Source of the DNA: Morchella semilibera
Taxonomy: Eukaryota > Ascomycota > Pezizomycetes > Pezizales > Morchellaceae
DNA length: 64,000 bases
Reading direction: 5' to 3'
NCBI GenBank assembly: GCA_009192285.1
Contig: WBVU01000009.1
Location: 682,001 to 746,000 of the forward strand
This document shows, one piece after another, positions 48,914 through 60,247 of this stretch. The number at the start of each line of letters is the position of its first letter. Within the stretch, counting starts at the first letter, position 1. The notes beneath the pieces are model-generated. The model was given only the letters and a program-made list of their open reading frames with translations. It did no database searches and had not been told where the DNA came from. The translations under genes were made by a program, and so were the position numbers.

Positions 48914-49294
48914 CTAATCATAGCTTCTAAGTTTTCGAGCTTTCAAAGATAGGCGGCCTTGCACATGTTCCACCTGGCTGCGAACAGCCCTTAGTCTTTC
49001 AGTCAACTCGTCGAGTTCCTCCTGTAGGAACCAGCAGACAAGAAAAAACTTCTTGCAAAATCTTTTACGTTCCGCAAGCCTCGCTTCAACCACCGCAATA
49101 TGTGATCGAACGTCGTTCAAATGCATCCTTTCATTTTCTAGGACACCGAAGTTCGGAATTTCTAACACAAGCATAAGCTTGATCCTCGCCGTGAGCACAT
49201 CAATATGTGCGGAGGTAGTTGTCATAAATCTTTTACGAGGTAAATCGAATGTTGGGAGCTGGAATCGCACTGGAAACTTGGGCATTTGGGGCAT
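48914..49294 (-). CDS. Small helical protein, paralogue B
   Basis: 126 aa. The N-terminus is short and Pro/Phe-rich (MPQMPKFPVRFQLPTFDLPRKRF); the rest is a long amphipathic helix region ending in a basic tail (SLKARKLRSYD). It aligns gaplessly with paralogue A from VLTARIKLMLVLEIP to VQGRL. A hydrophobic patch (KKFFLVCWFLQEEL) replaces KCPVFRFVAGRLVED of A and may be a buried helix or a weak membrane contact. No family recognised. Transcribed in the same direction as A, 2 kb away. Confidence 0.55.
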   Translation of the reverse strand: MPQMPKFPVRFQLPTFDLPRKRFMTTTSAHIDVLTARIKLMLVLEIPNFGVLENERMHLNDVRSHIAVVEARLAERKRFCKKFFLVCWFLQEELDELTERLRAVRSQVEHVQGRLSLKARKLRSYD

Positions 49295-50547
49295 TTGTTC
49301 TTTGTATGAATAAAGCGAGACTTTAAAGAGGTATATAGGTATGTGATGAACGGAAGTGAAGTAGCGGTCTTAGATGATTCTAACCAATACGAGGGTGAAA
49401 CAGTTAGAGCAGAGGGGAGCTTTAGATGACGAGATTCAATACGATGATATGATGGTAGGTAAAGAGGGTTTGATGGAGAAGCCGATGATATAAACAAATG
49501 AGTAGATTCAAAGTAGTACGGAAAGCAGCGGGTAGATACAGAGTTACGTATACCGAGACAGTAAATATGCGTTGCCAGAATTAATAAACTCATTCCGTGT
49601 CATGAAAGGTTGAGACTAACCCAGCGGTCCTCTTACACCACAAAGACTTTAGGGCCCAACATCGTTTCTGCAAGAAAATTAAACGTTGCCATATATATAG
49701 GTTATTTATATTTACAAGGTAAAGATCTATCTGTACAAGTCACCAGTCTGTCCCTTCCCCTCTAAATACAACCCCCCCTCCAAACCCAGCCGCCATAGCA
49801 TGAGATTCAAACTCTACCTCATACTATGGGTCACGTGATTGGAAAATACATGCAAGTACACAAACACAAAATTCATGGTATGATAGATGAAAGTTGTTTA
49901 AATCAATGTGCATGTACAAGTAGTGTTCGATATAATGAGCCGTTACTTGAACATGAAAATCACCACCACCACAGTCCTTCCGTACAAGCTCCCTCGCTAC
50001 ATTTACATACATATAATTAATGTACCTATGATGTACATGTACTTGATATCGAGGGTCTGACCTCGCGTGCTCAATTGTGCCCGTTGTATCACTTAATGGG
50101 GGTAGAACCCTGCATGCATGCATATAAATGTGCATTTGACGCAATTGACGCTCAATATTGATGTATTTACAAACAGGTCACTTCCATATGATACCAAAAA
50201 GATTTGCCACAGGTTCTTTGTGTAAGCGTCTTATTTCAATAATAAAAATATTTTAATTTACGTTCTGGCATCAACCGAGTGATTGCCCATGAATGAATAA
50301 CAGAGCATGGGAAATTTAAATGACACGTCGTTAAGTTCTAGCATGATTCCCCTGGAACCGCGCGGGCGGGTTCAGCCGGGGCTAACGGTTTCATCCTCTG
50401 ATTACTGATTGCAGCACTGGATTCCCAGACGTCATTGGCCGCCATCACGTCTCCACGTCTCCCCTCCCCATTGCATTGCCAGTTCACCCCCACCACAGAT
50501 CATCAATTCAATCAATTGAATCAGAGCATTTCCTCAGCTTCACCGCC
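49295..50547. other. Intergenic region between paralogues B and C
   Basis: No gene supported; one TACATGTA (50034) and a CAC/ACC run near 49960. The right 100 bases are C-rich and probably contain the leader of the next gene. Confidence 0.4.
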
Positions 50548-51084
50548 ATGACCTCAAGCTCAATGCCTACCATCACCATCACTTCCTCCCTCTCCCCCCG
50601 CAGGGTACAGGCTCTCCAGCGTTCCCTCTCCATAGCATCTTTGCTACCTCACGAGCAGAAAAACATGCCCGTCCGCCTCTTCCCCGCCAACCGAGTCCTT
50701 GCATCAACGAGCCGCGGCCTCAGTGTACTTGTCGCGGAGCTTCGTACCATAGACTCGAGCCAGACAAAGTCCCGCAGCGAGTTGACGCACATCCGCCTAC
50801 GCTTCGATCTGCTCGTCGATAACTTTGAGGACGAGAAGGTCCGGTTAAGCAAGAAAGCTTTCACGAGGGTACTATACAGGAGGGATATGCTTACAGTCGA
50901 GAAGAACATTGTACGTGTCAGGCGGGACATGGAGCGAATCAACAGGAGCGTTGAGTGGACGTTCAAGCAGATTGAGCTGAATGCGGCGCGTATGAGTGCA
51001 AATCCGGCTATGGGGCAGGGCGTTATGGAGTTTGTATTGGGAGCTTCGACGAAGTCAAGGTGTACATTGGTGAGCGCGAATTAG
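50548..51084 (+). CDS. Small helical protein, possible paralogue C
   Basis: 178 aa from the first ATG of the frame, which is preceded by CACCGCC. A Ser/Thr-rich start (to about 50) is followed by a long charged helical region at about 55-150 (SELTHIRLRFDLLVDNFEDEK, then VRRDMERINRSVEW). Its layout resembles paralogues A and B: a hydrophobic first helix, a KK/LSKKAF-type centre and a final VR..xE helix. Identity is low, so kinship is uncertain. It is on the opposite strand. Codon use is more C/G-ending than in A and B. No known domain. The C-terminal 25 residues lack helix character, and an intron near 51050 cannot be excluded. Confidence 0.6.
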   Translation: MTSSSMPTITITSSLSPRRVQALQRSLSIASLLPHEQKNMPVRLFPANRVLASTSRGLSVLVAELRTIDSSQTKSRSELTHIRLRFDLLVDNFEDEKVRLSKKAFTRVLYRRDMLTVEKNIVRVRRDMERINRSVEWTFKQIELNAARMSANPAMGQGVMEFVLGASTKSRCTLVSAN

Positions 51085-53613
51085 AGCTTCAAGGTGAGTA
51101 TTTTCTTCCGGCTTTTGGTTGCGGAGACTGATTAGGCTGATGGATCCATAGTAAAATTCCCCAACTGGTGTTCCGTAAATATCCTTCTACATATCGGCAT
51201 TTTTCGCATTTTTTCGGACACTAGTCTATTTCTCAAGTTCGAGGTTGGTGGTCATAGCGGTAGAGGACCTATCTGGTACCATCCTATTTTTCTTTTCATA
51301 GCAAAAAGCCAAAAATATTTCCGTTTACCAATTATTCTTTCTTATCCTTTCTTCTTTTCTTCTTTTCTTCTTTTTTTTTTTTCTTTCTTCTTTTCATTTT
51401 TTGTTTCATAAAGGGCTGCTCTCATACTACAGACTCCTACCATCAGCCTGTAAATATAACTTTCTCTAACAAACAAGTTGCATCTTCGAAGCACCCCGAA
51501 ATAGATATACCATGTTTTTAAAACGAGTGACATAATATGAAGTGCTTACATAGCACCTAGCTATTTCAATAGGAACATGCAGCTACCCACACACACAGAT
51601 CATACTAAGATTCTCTACCTTGATAAAAACCACGTACCAACAGCAGACGAAATAGAGTCAGAGACAAAGCAGACAACCAGCATGGGACAAGCTAGTGTAA
51701 GTATTTGTATCCCGCTAAACGAGAGGATAGCATCTTACAGACACAGGACATAGATATATGCTTACAATCTCCCAACTCATCACCCCATAAATCTTCTACG
51801 AGCGGCTTTGGTTACTTGGGTGTTTGGTTACATGAAGGCGCGGATTCGAGCTCATACACCCTCACTCATACCCTTTTAATTCAAGAACCCCGGGGAAGTG
51901 AAAACAACGACGGTATGGTATCTGCGTGTTCCGCTATGCATGATGACCCAATATTGCCGACTTCATGGCCGACGACTTGATAATCGGGGATACATATTAT
52001 AATGTTTACGGAACTCTGGATCCAGCCGTATGATGGACCGGTATACATCGAGGGTCGGCAGCGGCAACAAAATCTACTGCATAGACAATTGTGGCGAGGG
52101 GCGAGGGTACGGCTGAGCTATTTAGCTGAGTATCCTTTCACAAAGAGGAGGGGCGGGGGATTTGGCAAGCACTTGCGCTAAGCGCAATGGTAAAACGATT
52201 ACACAACGCAGCGCCCACAACACCTCTTTCTAGGAACTGGCTTCGAAAGATTTGCACGCGAGTGTCGAGCTGTCATGTACTTTCCTGCATGTATCTATCG
52301 AATCTACTTCCTCCCTGGTAGGAGCTCTCAGCGTAGCTAAGTGCAGACACCGATATGGCAGAGAGAATCTATGGTTATACGGCGCACACATATCCGCAGT
52401 CTTTGACTTCCTGGCGAGTGGCTCCTAGCCTAGTTTCTAGATCTGCTTCTTAATATCAACCAGACATTCACCATTTCCAGGACACAAGATGTCGGGGGAA
52501 CATTAATTTTTGGATAGCTAGCTATCCCCGGCGGGCACCCAGGCAACTGTCGTATCACTGGCTGCACGCCGCCCTCCTCCCACAAATCCTTAGACTGGCG
52601 GGAGGCTGATCGAGGGTGTTTACGCATCTGAGGCTTGCGTGAAGGAGTAGTTGGAATATGCATGATATGGGAGGAGCTGGCGTGGATTGTAGGCTAGTCG
52701 TAATCCCGGTAGGAAGATTATCCCTTAAACCGTCAATGCTGCCCCCCTAAGGGATAGTAGGGCTAGCTGGATAATTCATGCTGAACAAATTGCAATAGTA
52801 GATGTAGGTACAAGTATCTTGCATAAGCTCTCCGATTTATACAGACTCCTTGTCCTTTCTTGGCTTGGGGGACAATAATAACCAGACTCCATATAAAATG
52901 GTGGCTAGCTCGGAAAACTTCACAGGTTACTCTCGCGATGCAATGCAGCGGTCTAGAATCGGTAAATTAGAAGCTACATTCATAACATATCTACTATCAC
53001 TATCGTATCAAGCATTTAGGTGCGTCTATTTCAGCAAAAAAAGGGGAGGGGAAAGATACTTTAGATGGATGGATCATTACACTCCATTATATCTTAATGC
53101 ACCTAACGGCACATTCACTCCCTACGGATATACATACATAAGGCAGCCAGAATCAACGGGCCCTCGCACACGCGGTCTTGACCCATGCACTCGAGCAGTC
53201 AGCGTAGATGGTCATGGAGTACATACTATGTACCTATAACAGTTTCGAAATACCCATAATACCTTCCTTATATGAACCTTCGCTTCTTTGCTGCGGATCA
53301 TCACGGCACTAATCCTGGTGTGGAAGGCGGTAATAATTGTTATCGATAAGGAAATGATCGATTACCATCTTGTACCCCGCTATCGATTCAGGCCTCGCAG
53401 CTTTTAACAACACCAATCCCATCACTCCCTCGGGATACAAACTCCATAGTCTACCAGCTGCAGAACAGAGCAGAGCTTGTCATATATATAGGTATTATGA
53501 TATCCTGATATCACCTCCAATTCCAATAGCTGCTCTAACACACACACACACACGTATAGATAGATATATCATAAGTTAAGGGAGCTACATACAAAACTAC
53601 TCACCACACCACC
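51085..53613. other. Intergenic region
   Basis: No supported gene. It has a C/T-rich run at 51340-51400, a short MITE relic at 52719-52756 and a CA repeat at 53538-53553 in front of the nucleoside hydrolase gene. Confidence 0.45.
52719..52756. mobile_element. Short relic of the TATCCCTTAA MITE
   Basis: TATCCCTTAAACCGTCAATG is followed by CTGCCCCCCTAAGGGATA. The left arm and last bases match the MITE at 41.4 kb, but the middle is missing. Confidence 0.5.
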
Positions 53614-54991
53614 ATGGCACCCCAAAAGATCATAATAGATACGGACCCAGGGGTGGACGACATGTTCGCCCTCCTGCTCGCGCTCTCCGCCTCTCCTGAC
53701 GAGCTCGAGGTCCTCCTCATCTCATTGACATTCGGCAACATCGACGTCAAGAACTGCCTCCGGAACACCGTCTCCCTCTTCCACGTCCTCGACCTCGAGA
53801 AGCAATGGCGCATCTCCCAAGGTCTCCCCACCGGCTTCCCCGCCCTCGAAAATTCGAGGCCCATTGTCGCTGTTGGCGCCGACAGGCCCCTCGAGGAGCA
53901 GCTCCTCGCCGCAGATTACTTCCATGGCCTTGACGGTCTCGGCGGTGTGCACACGACTGTAAGCTCTCCATATCCCCCCCCCTCCATCAATGCAACTACT
54001 AACCCCCCCCCCCCCTCAGGCACCCCACTTCACACCCTCCGAAACCTGGTCCCACATCTTCTCCTCCACCGCCACCACCCCCGCACCCCCAAACTTCACC
54101 CCCGCACCCCCAAACTTCACCCCCGCACCCCCAAACTTCACCCCAACCTCCACCCCCGCCCACCTCGAGATCCTGCGCCTCCTCTCCTCCCACCCCCCAG
54201 ACACAATAACCATCATCGCCGTCGGCCCACTCACCAACCTCTCCCTAGCCGCCACCCACGACCTCACCACCTTCCTCCGCGCCAAGGAGGTCATCATCAT
54301 GGGCGGCGCAATCGAGCAAGAAGGCAACGTCACCCCCTCCGCCGAATTCAACCACTACGCCTGCGCCTACTCCGCCGCACACATCTACGCACTCACATCC
54401 CCACGCCCGTCCAGCACCCTCCCCCCCGGCGCCCGCTTCGCCCTCACCTCCACGCCGCAGAAGCCCCTAAAGCTCACCACCTTCCCGCTCGACATCACCA
54501 CATCCCACCTCCTGAGCGCCGCGACCTGGTCCGCGGCCACAGCCCACCTCGCCGCCACCGGCAGCCCGCTCGCGCAATGGTGCAACGCCTTCGTCGCCGC
54601 CACCTTCAAGAAGATGACAGACCTCTACGTGGACCGCAGCGGCGGGCCGCCGCGCCGCGACACGATCGACATAAGCATGCACGACCCGCTGTGCGTGTGG
54701 TACGCCATCTCTGCGCTCGCGCGCGGCGACGACGGCTGGGTCGTGCGCAGCGGGCTCGACATCCGCGTCGAGCCCGCGGGCCAGTGGACGCGCGGAATGT
54801 GTGTGGTCGACCGCCGCCCAAAGAGGGTCGTCGAGGACCTTGCCGAGGCCGTCAGCCTCGGGGATGTGGGCGTGTGGCTGCACAGGGGGTATGGGAACCG
54901 GGTGTCGCGGGTGGTGCAGAGCCCGCGCGGGACCTGCGAGGGCTTTGGCGCATGGATGTTGGAGAGGATCTTTGGCGGCGGGGGGAAATGA
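53614..54991 (+). CDS. Inosine-uridine preferring nucleoside hydrolase
   Basis: Enzyme of nucleoside salvage that splits the N-glycosidic bond of ribonucleosides. Exons 53614-53958 and 54020-54991 give 438 aa. The Ca-binding motif DTDPGVDD is at residues 9-16. TIIAVGPLTNLSLA, VIIMGGAIEQEGNVTPSAEFNHY and the C-terminal ISMHDPLCVWYA (with the catalytic-site HDP) are family signatures. The usual Asp after EFN.. is replaced (YACAYSAAH instead of ..DPEAA). Three exact copies of APPNFTP (residues 137-157) form a fungal insert just after the intron. The intron is C-rich. Continuing exon 1 through the intron gives a long Pro/Arg-rich frame, which is false. The substrate preference cannot be read from the sequence. 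Confidence 0.93.
54083..54145 (+). repeat. Coding 21-bp tandem repeat, three copies
   Basis: GCACCCCCAAACTTCACCCCC repeats start at 54083, 54104 and 54125 and encode APPNFTP each time. Such a perfect array is probably recent and may vary between strains. Confidence 0.85.
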
Positions 54992-55552
54992 TCGGTTGGT
55001 GGTTTTTTTGGGGGGTTTTTTTTTTCCTTTTTAATTTGCAGTTTGGAGGTCGGGGGCATGAGGTGGACTATGTATCTATCTATGTATGTATACCAGCTAT
55101 ACACACATATATATAGACAAAAATTCTAAGAGCGTACCATAGATGGATATACATCCAGCGGACTACCACCCCCGGAACTCGAATCAGGCCAGAGCCAGAG
55201 CCAGAGACGTACAAATGTCCCTACAACCCCAAAACAAGCCCAACCAGGCATGGACTCGAAGAAAAGGGAGAAAACGGTACTCTCGATACCAATTCAAACC
55301 CCACACGTAAATTCGTATCGGGGGGGGGTGGGCACCAAACCCCTAACCCTATCTGAATATTGATATACTCTTTATTTTTCCGATACCTCTACAGACGGAG
55401 CGAATACCAGAGCATACTCGCAAAAGAAAAGGGATAAAAAAAGGGTAGTCTATCAAAACATACATACATACATACAATGTATCTAACGTATTACACCCCC
55501 TCTCACAGTCTATCAAAAAATATAAAAAAAAAAAAAGTCTAAACACCCATAC
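54992..55552. other. Convergent 3' intergenic region
   Basis: Lies between two convergent genes. It contains a CAGAGC repeat near 55190, a G run at 55320 and a CATA run near 55462. No gene. Confidence 0.5.
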
Positions 55553-56609
55553 CTAATAGAACCTCCCAACCTTCGTCAGCCCCTCCTCCTCCCCGCTCCT
55601 GATCTCTCCCTCAAGCTGGTCGAGCCCCAGCATGGACTTTGCAATCTCGCACCCGCGCACGCGCTCGGCCTCGATCCTGTCCCACGTCCAGTACGCGTCC
55701 GGGTGCTCCTCCTGCGCCGCAGCCGCGGCCGCATCCAGCACCTCCAGCACCTCCTTCTCCGTCCTGCAGTGCCCGTTCGCGTTCCCGTTTCCATTCGCCG
55801 TCGGCAGCACCTCCACCCCAGACGCCTTAGCCTCCGGCTCCGCCTCCGCGGGACGCTCCGGCAGCAGCTGGCACTCGGTAAAGATGTCGACGGGCTTGAT
55901 GGTCTTGCGCCCCATCTTGAAGACGTACTTGCTGAGCGCGCTTGCAAAGATCTTCCTCTCGCCGGGGGCGCCGCCGACGCTGACGAAATGGCTCACGACC
56001 CACACCCACTTGTCGTCCCAGGCGAGGAGGCGCGAGACAATCTCGTACTTCTCGAAGGGCTTGATCTCGCGGCGGAAGAGGCAGGACACGCCCGCGAGGG
56101 CGACGTAGAGCCCGCGCCGCGCGCGCAGAGACCGCTTGATCAGGTGGCAGATGAGGTGCGTGCGCGCAATGTCCAGGTCCGAGAAGTAGGTGCTGTTGGA
56201 CTTGTGCAGGTTCAGGTCGCACTCGTAGAGTGGGGAGCGGGAGGTGGAGGAGATGGGCGAGAAGAGGTGTGAGGGGGTTGGGTGTAGGGAGCGGCGGCGG
56301 AGGAGGTGGTGGAAGAGGGAGCGGTAGAAGCGGAACTGTGTGGAGGGGGTGTTAGTTTCACTGTTGGGAGGGGGAGGGGGAGGGGAGACGGACATGCCAC
56401 GTTAATGGGAGGTTCTTGATGTTTATGAGCGCCAGGAGGACGAAGAGGAGTTTGAGGATTGTGCCCCAGGTTAATGGCCCAGCCGGGGCGAGGAGGAGGA
56501 GCTTGCTGAGTGCGGCCATGGCGAGGGTCTCCGGCGTGGTGGTGTCGTCGAGGAGTGAGGAAGAGGAGGAGGAAGAGGAAAGCGCGTCCTGGGAGGTGTT
56601 GGATGTCAT
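55553..56609 (-). CDS. THEM6/4HBT_2-like membrane protein
   Basis: Hot-dog thioesterase-like protein (4HBT_2 group, related to animal THEM6). Exons 56609-56394 and 56335-55553 give 332 aa. One membrane segment is seen at about 42-63 (LTWGTILKLLFVLLALINI), followed by LPLTWHFRFYRSL, the family hallmark. The hot-dog part includes YECDLNLHKSNSTYFSDLDIARTHLI and, further on, EKYEIVSRLLAWDDKWVWVVSHFV. The C-terminal third is fungal and Ala/Glu-rich (EVLDAAAAAAQEEHP). The start was placed at the ATG ahead of the membrane segment; the ATG at the start of the open frame of exon 2 would miss it. The intron uses GTCCGT, a weak donor, but it restores the LPxxWHxRF motif. Enzymatic activity is not proven for this group. 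Confidence 0.85.
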
Positions 56610-58735
56610 CGCGCCCAGGGGAGCTTGCTTATATTTCCGTGTGTGAGACGGATTGCTTGTGATACGCCAAGAAAGCGAGAGAAGAAATAAAAGAAATCAA
56701 AAAAAGGAATATGTGATCGAGACTGTGGTTTGATGACTTGTGAAAGGCCGAGGAATAAGCAATGTGTTGGAGTAGAGTCGTAGCTAGCTTGAATGGTATT
56801 CTACTCCAGGATCGAGAGACACATATATATAGGATGAAGATACAGAAGAGAAGAAGAGAAGAGAAGAAGAAGAGAAGAAGAAGAAGAAGAAGGGACGTGG
56901 AGTATCAAAAAAGGGGATCGCAATCAACTGTAAATACCAATTAGGCCACAACCACCACCACCGAGACTCAACTATTCTCAACCACAACTTAAATCCTCTC
57001 ACCAACATTCACTCCCCCCGGGTCCCCCCACCGGCTGCAAGACCAGATACGGAACCCGGAAGACCGGACCCCCAAACCCCGAGTCTGTCTTGTCTCAACA
57101 GAAAAAATAAAAGAAAAGGAAAAAGAAATGGTACGTATACAGGGGTCAAGTGTTTTGTAATTTCTTATCAGATGTACCGAGGCACAGGGCTAGGGTTTTT
57201 ATCTTGAGGGCCAGCCTATCGTAGCCTGCAGGGGTAAATAAAGTATGAGAAGAATGTTGAATTATGGCGGGGGAGTGTTATCTGAGATAAGAAACACCCA
57301 TACGTAACATTCCACTGCAGTAAATAGTACACAAGTACATGTAGGTGGTGAAGTCTGTCGTGGTTCAATTAGAGCTGGCCATACATGAGCCACGAGTCTG
57401 CCTGATTCACACTGTTTACAGACTTACCGCAGTACTCCAGACAGTAGATCTAGACCCCACCGTCTACAGACTCAATTGCCCCAACACAACCGTACTGTCC
57501 GTCTCCTGGCCTCAACATCATATCGAGAGGAAACAATTCGACCGCCGGGCTGTCCTGTCCCGTCTTGTCCCCACCGCACCCGTCCAGCGCCAGGGTGGGG
57601 CTACACAGCTAGCTGGCAGCTGGAATTGCCTTTTAAATTAACTGGCGGTCAAGAGAAGACCAATACATCTACATAGGCCAAAAGTGTTGAGCAGACAAGG
57701 CCAATTAGTATTCACACGCATAAAGTACTCTGCCTACATTGTTTACTATTCCCCAACACAATGTTTAAACTTTATGACAGTCTTGCGTTGATTGTGGGGC
57801 GGGAATGTGGGGGGACGTGGGGCTGTATAAAGTATAGAGTCTGGTGGAGTTATTGCAACTGTGGGTCTCTGGCTTTTAAAGGTTTGCTGTGAGCACGGGC
57901 CAAGAAACTCACACTCGAAGATGCACCCCAAAAATATATAAATAAAAAAGGTAGTCGTCCAGAGGCGGGAATCGAACCCGCCCCCATGCGCGGCACTGGC
58001 TGGGGAAACCTCTCCTCCACCCGCCCCCAAGCCTCTCAACGCGACCCTCTTTGCTCTTCAAACCATTAGGGAAGGAGATGGTTATAACAGGTACCCTTAC
58101 ATACTCAAGGACCAATATGTAAAACCATCAGGGGCCCACGCCTGCAGTGCTACAGACTCTGTATATTGAAGGTTAACCTTAAACAAATGCAGCACCGCAC
58201 CGTCGCACCGTCGATACCGGGAAAGTAAATCGTAGTAGTACACAAGTACCTTCGTGTGGGGCACGTGCACCCGGTATTTACTCGTAGAAATGTGGGGAAA
58301 GCATACACTTAAATACTGGTCTGCACCCTGTTTCAGAACCCTGTTTCTGGTACAATGCTGTAGAGCTTTACGACTCTAGAGCTTGTGGCTCTTCTCTGTG
58401 CCCTGCAGCAGATCATGGGGTCCATATGGCACTCTAGACTCCTCTCCTCCTCCTCCTCCTCCTCCCCCCTCTCTCCCAGCTAAACTACACCGCTACATCA
58501 TAGGTATAATATATATACTCTCCCCCCTCTGTCTTCTCCCCAGCGAATCAAATCCCCCCCGCTAGCTACCCGCAACCCGCCGACAGGGACCGGCGAGGAG
58601 ATCTGCCCAAGCACACCAGCCCGTCTTGGCACCCCCAAAAACCATCAAAAAGCTTGTTACGACCTCTCTGTCCCCCCATCCCCCGTCCAATTCCAAACTA
58701 TTACACCTCCCAATAACCCCCAACCCCCACACATC
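56610..58735. other. Intergenic region
   Basis: No gene supported. A GA-rich microsatellite (AGAAGAAG) covers 56836-56893, one TACATGTA lies at 57336, and a Pol III B-box-like stretch occurs at 57968-57984 on the minus strand. The last 300 bases are C-rich, forming the promoter of the next gene. Confidence 0.45.
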
Positions 58736-59284
58736 ATGTTCAAAGTCAAAGTACTCCCTCCCCCCCCCCCCCTTCTCTCCACAACCAATTACTAACACCC
58801 ACGCAGCGCACACCCACGCTGCGCCTGCGCGCCCACCGCGCTACCAGCGTAGTCCTAACGCCGAGCGAGCTCGTCGAGATCCGCGCAGCACAGCGCACCT
58901 TCGAGGGCGCCTACCTACGCACGGCGCTCTCGCAGTTCAGCTTCGCCCTCGTGATCCTCAAGATCTTCACGCACGAGTTCTACAGCATTGGCGCGCTGTT
59001 TGCCGTCTTTGGCGCCCTCATCCTCGCTGCCAGCCTGCTGCGTCGCCGTAGCGGCAACGAGCAGTTCTTCAGGGACGGCGAGGGCGAGGAGGGGAAGCGC
59101 TTTAGAACTAGTGGTAATGTAGGTTTTTTTTTTCTCCCTCTTTTTTCTCTGTCTTTTTTCTTTTTTTTGCGGGGGAGGGAGGAGAGGGAGAGAGGCTGAC
59201 AGTGGGTAGGTTGTGGCTTTAGTGACGGTGATTAGCGTTGCGGCGTATTCGACGCTGTTGGTGCTGGTTTTGAAGTTGAATTAG
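58736..59284 (+). CDS. DUF202-family small membrane protein
   Basis: 133 aa from exons 58736-58750, 58807-59118 and 59210-59284; exon 1 codes only five residues (MFKVK). The core TPSELVEIRAAQRTFEGAYLRTALSQFSFALVILKIF is typical of fungal DUF202 (YidH-like) proteins, with three membrane helices: about 46-62, 68-85 and, in exon 3, VVALVTVISVAAYSTLLVLVL. Between helices 2 and 3 is a short acidic cytosolic loop (GEGEEGK). Function is unknown; yeast relatives include Vtc1-type vacuolar membrane proteins in the same broad fold class. Phases fit at both introns. The micro-exon rests on the ATG and phase only. Confidence 0.82.
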
Positions 59285-60247
59285 GTGGAAGGTTTGTTCT
59301 CTTGCTCCTCTGATCAGAGCTCTCTCCCACCCGATGAGACGAATAGGGCACGCAACAGACGTCTAATAGCATCGCAGAGTATGGTCCCTTTTTTTAATTT
59401 GTTTTGTTACCGGTATTGGTATTGGTATTGGTATTGTATTGTAAATTATTCAGCGTGTAGCGGTGTAGCGTAATGTAGTTTATGATATCCCCCTTTTTTC
59501 TTTTGTTTATATACTAGGCATGTATCTACCTCTACCTCCTCCTCCTCCTCCTCCTCCTCCTTCTCCTCGAGCTGGAGATTGTGTTTCCTTAGTCCCGGTA
59601 CATATCTACATACATACAACAATCTCTTGCTTGCTTGCTTGGCACACACCCAAGACTCAATCAATGATACTTCTCACATGTCATGTATGTAGGCGAATTA
59701 CCTAACCCGTCAGCACCCTTACCAATCGAAAAGCGCACATCATTTTGTTTGTTTTCGTCCCCCATTCGCGGAACATCAACCCCCATCTCGTTTCCCATCC
59801 CCGGTTCGGATAGGAATCGTTTATTTTTTTTATTTTTTCCCGGTTGAAAACCAAAGTCTCGAAATCTTGGAGCGAGGGATCGTTCGTTGTTTAACCATAT
59901 CCGTCTGTACCCCCCCCCCCCCCCCCCGATCTCTGCACTTGTTGTAAAGAAGAAAAAGGAAAAAGGAAAAAGGAAAAGAAAGACCTAATCTGGGTGGTCC
60001 AAGTAGAAAAGGAAGATCCCTTCCCCAAACACCCCCAACCCAGTAAGTAGCAACCACCTCAAAGGTCTCAGCGCCTCACATCGGCCGATGCCCGCAAACC
60101 CATTATTAGGAAGCTTGCCTGTGTGGTCCTGAGAGGGCCTAGAACACACTCAGCTGGGTAGCGTAGAGTAAATATAAAGCAGCTTAACACCCATATGTCC
60201 CCACCATCACCACCCCACCACCACCACCACCACCGCCGTTAATAACA
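59285..60247. other. Intergenic region
   Basis: Holds GGTATT repeats near 59410, a CTC repeat at 59534-59570, and a C run at 59910-59927. The 60 bases before the next start codon contain a CAC repeat. No gene. Confidence 0.5.

Noticed and set aside
34510-53600. Gene-poor segment as part of a giant Starship element
   Set aside because: No DUF3435 tyrosine recombinase or other captain-like gene is visible, and no borders can be defined.
53959-55116. Long Pro/Arg/His-rich continuation of the first nucleoside hydrolase exon
   Set aside because: It is a read through the intron into the wrong frame; the correct frame carries the family motifs.
55335-55360. CCCTAACCC words (also 34705) as internal telomere repeats
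   Set aside because: Only one or two units, no array.
57950-58035. tRNA-like sequence on the minus strand with GGTTCGATTCC B box
   Set aside because: The T-arm is good, but acceptor stems, A box and an anticodon loop with T33 are missing; possibly a chance match or an old fragment.
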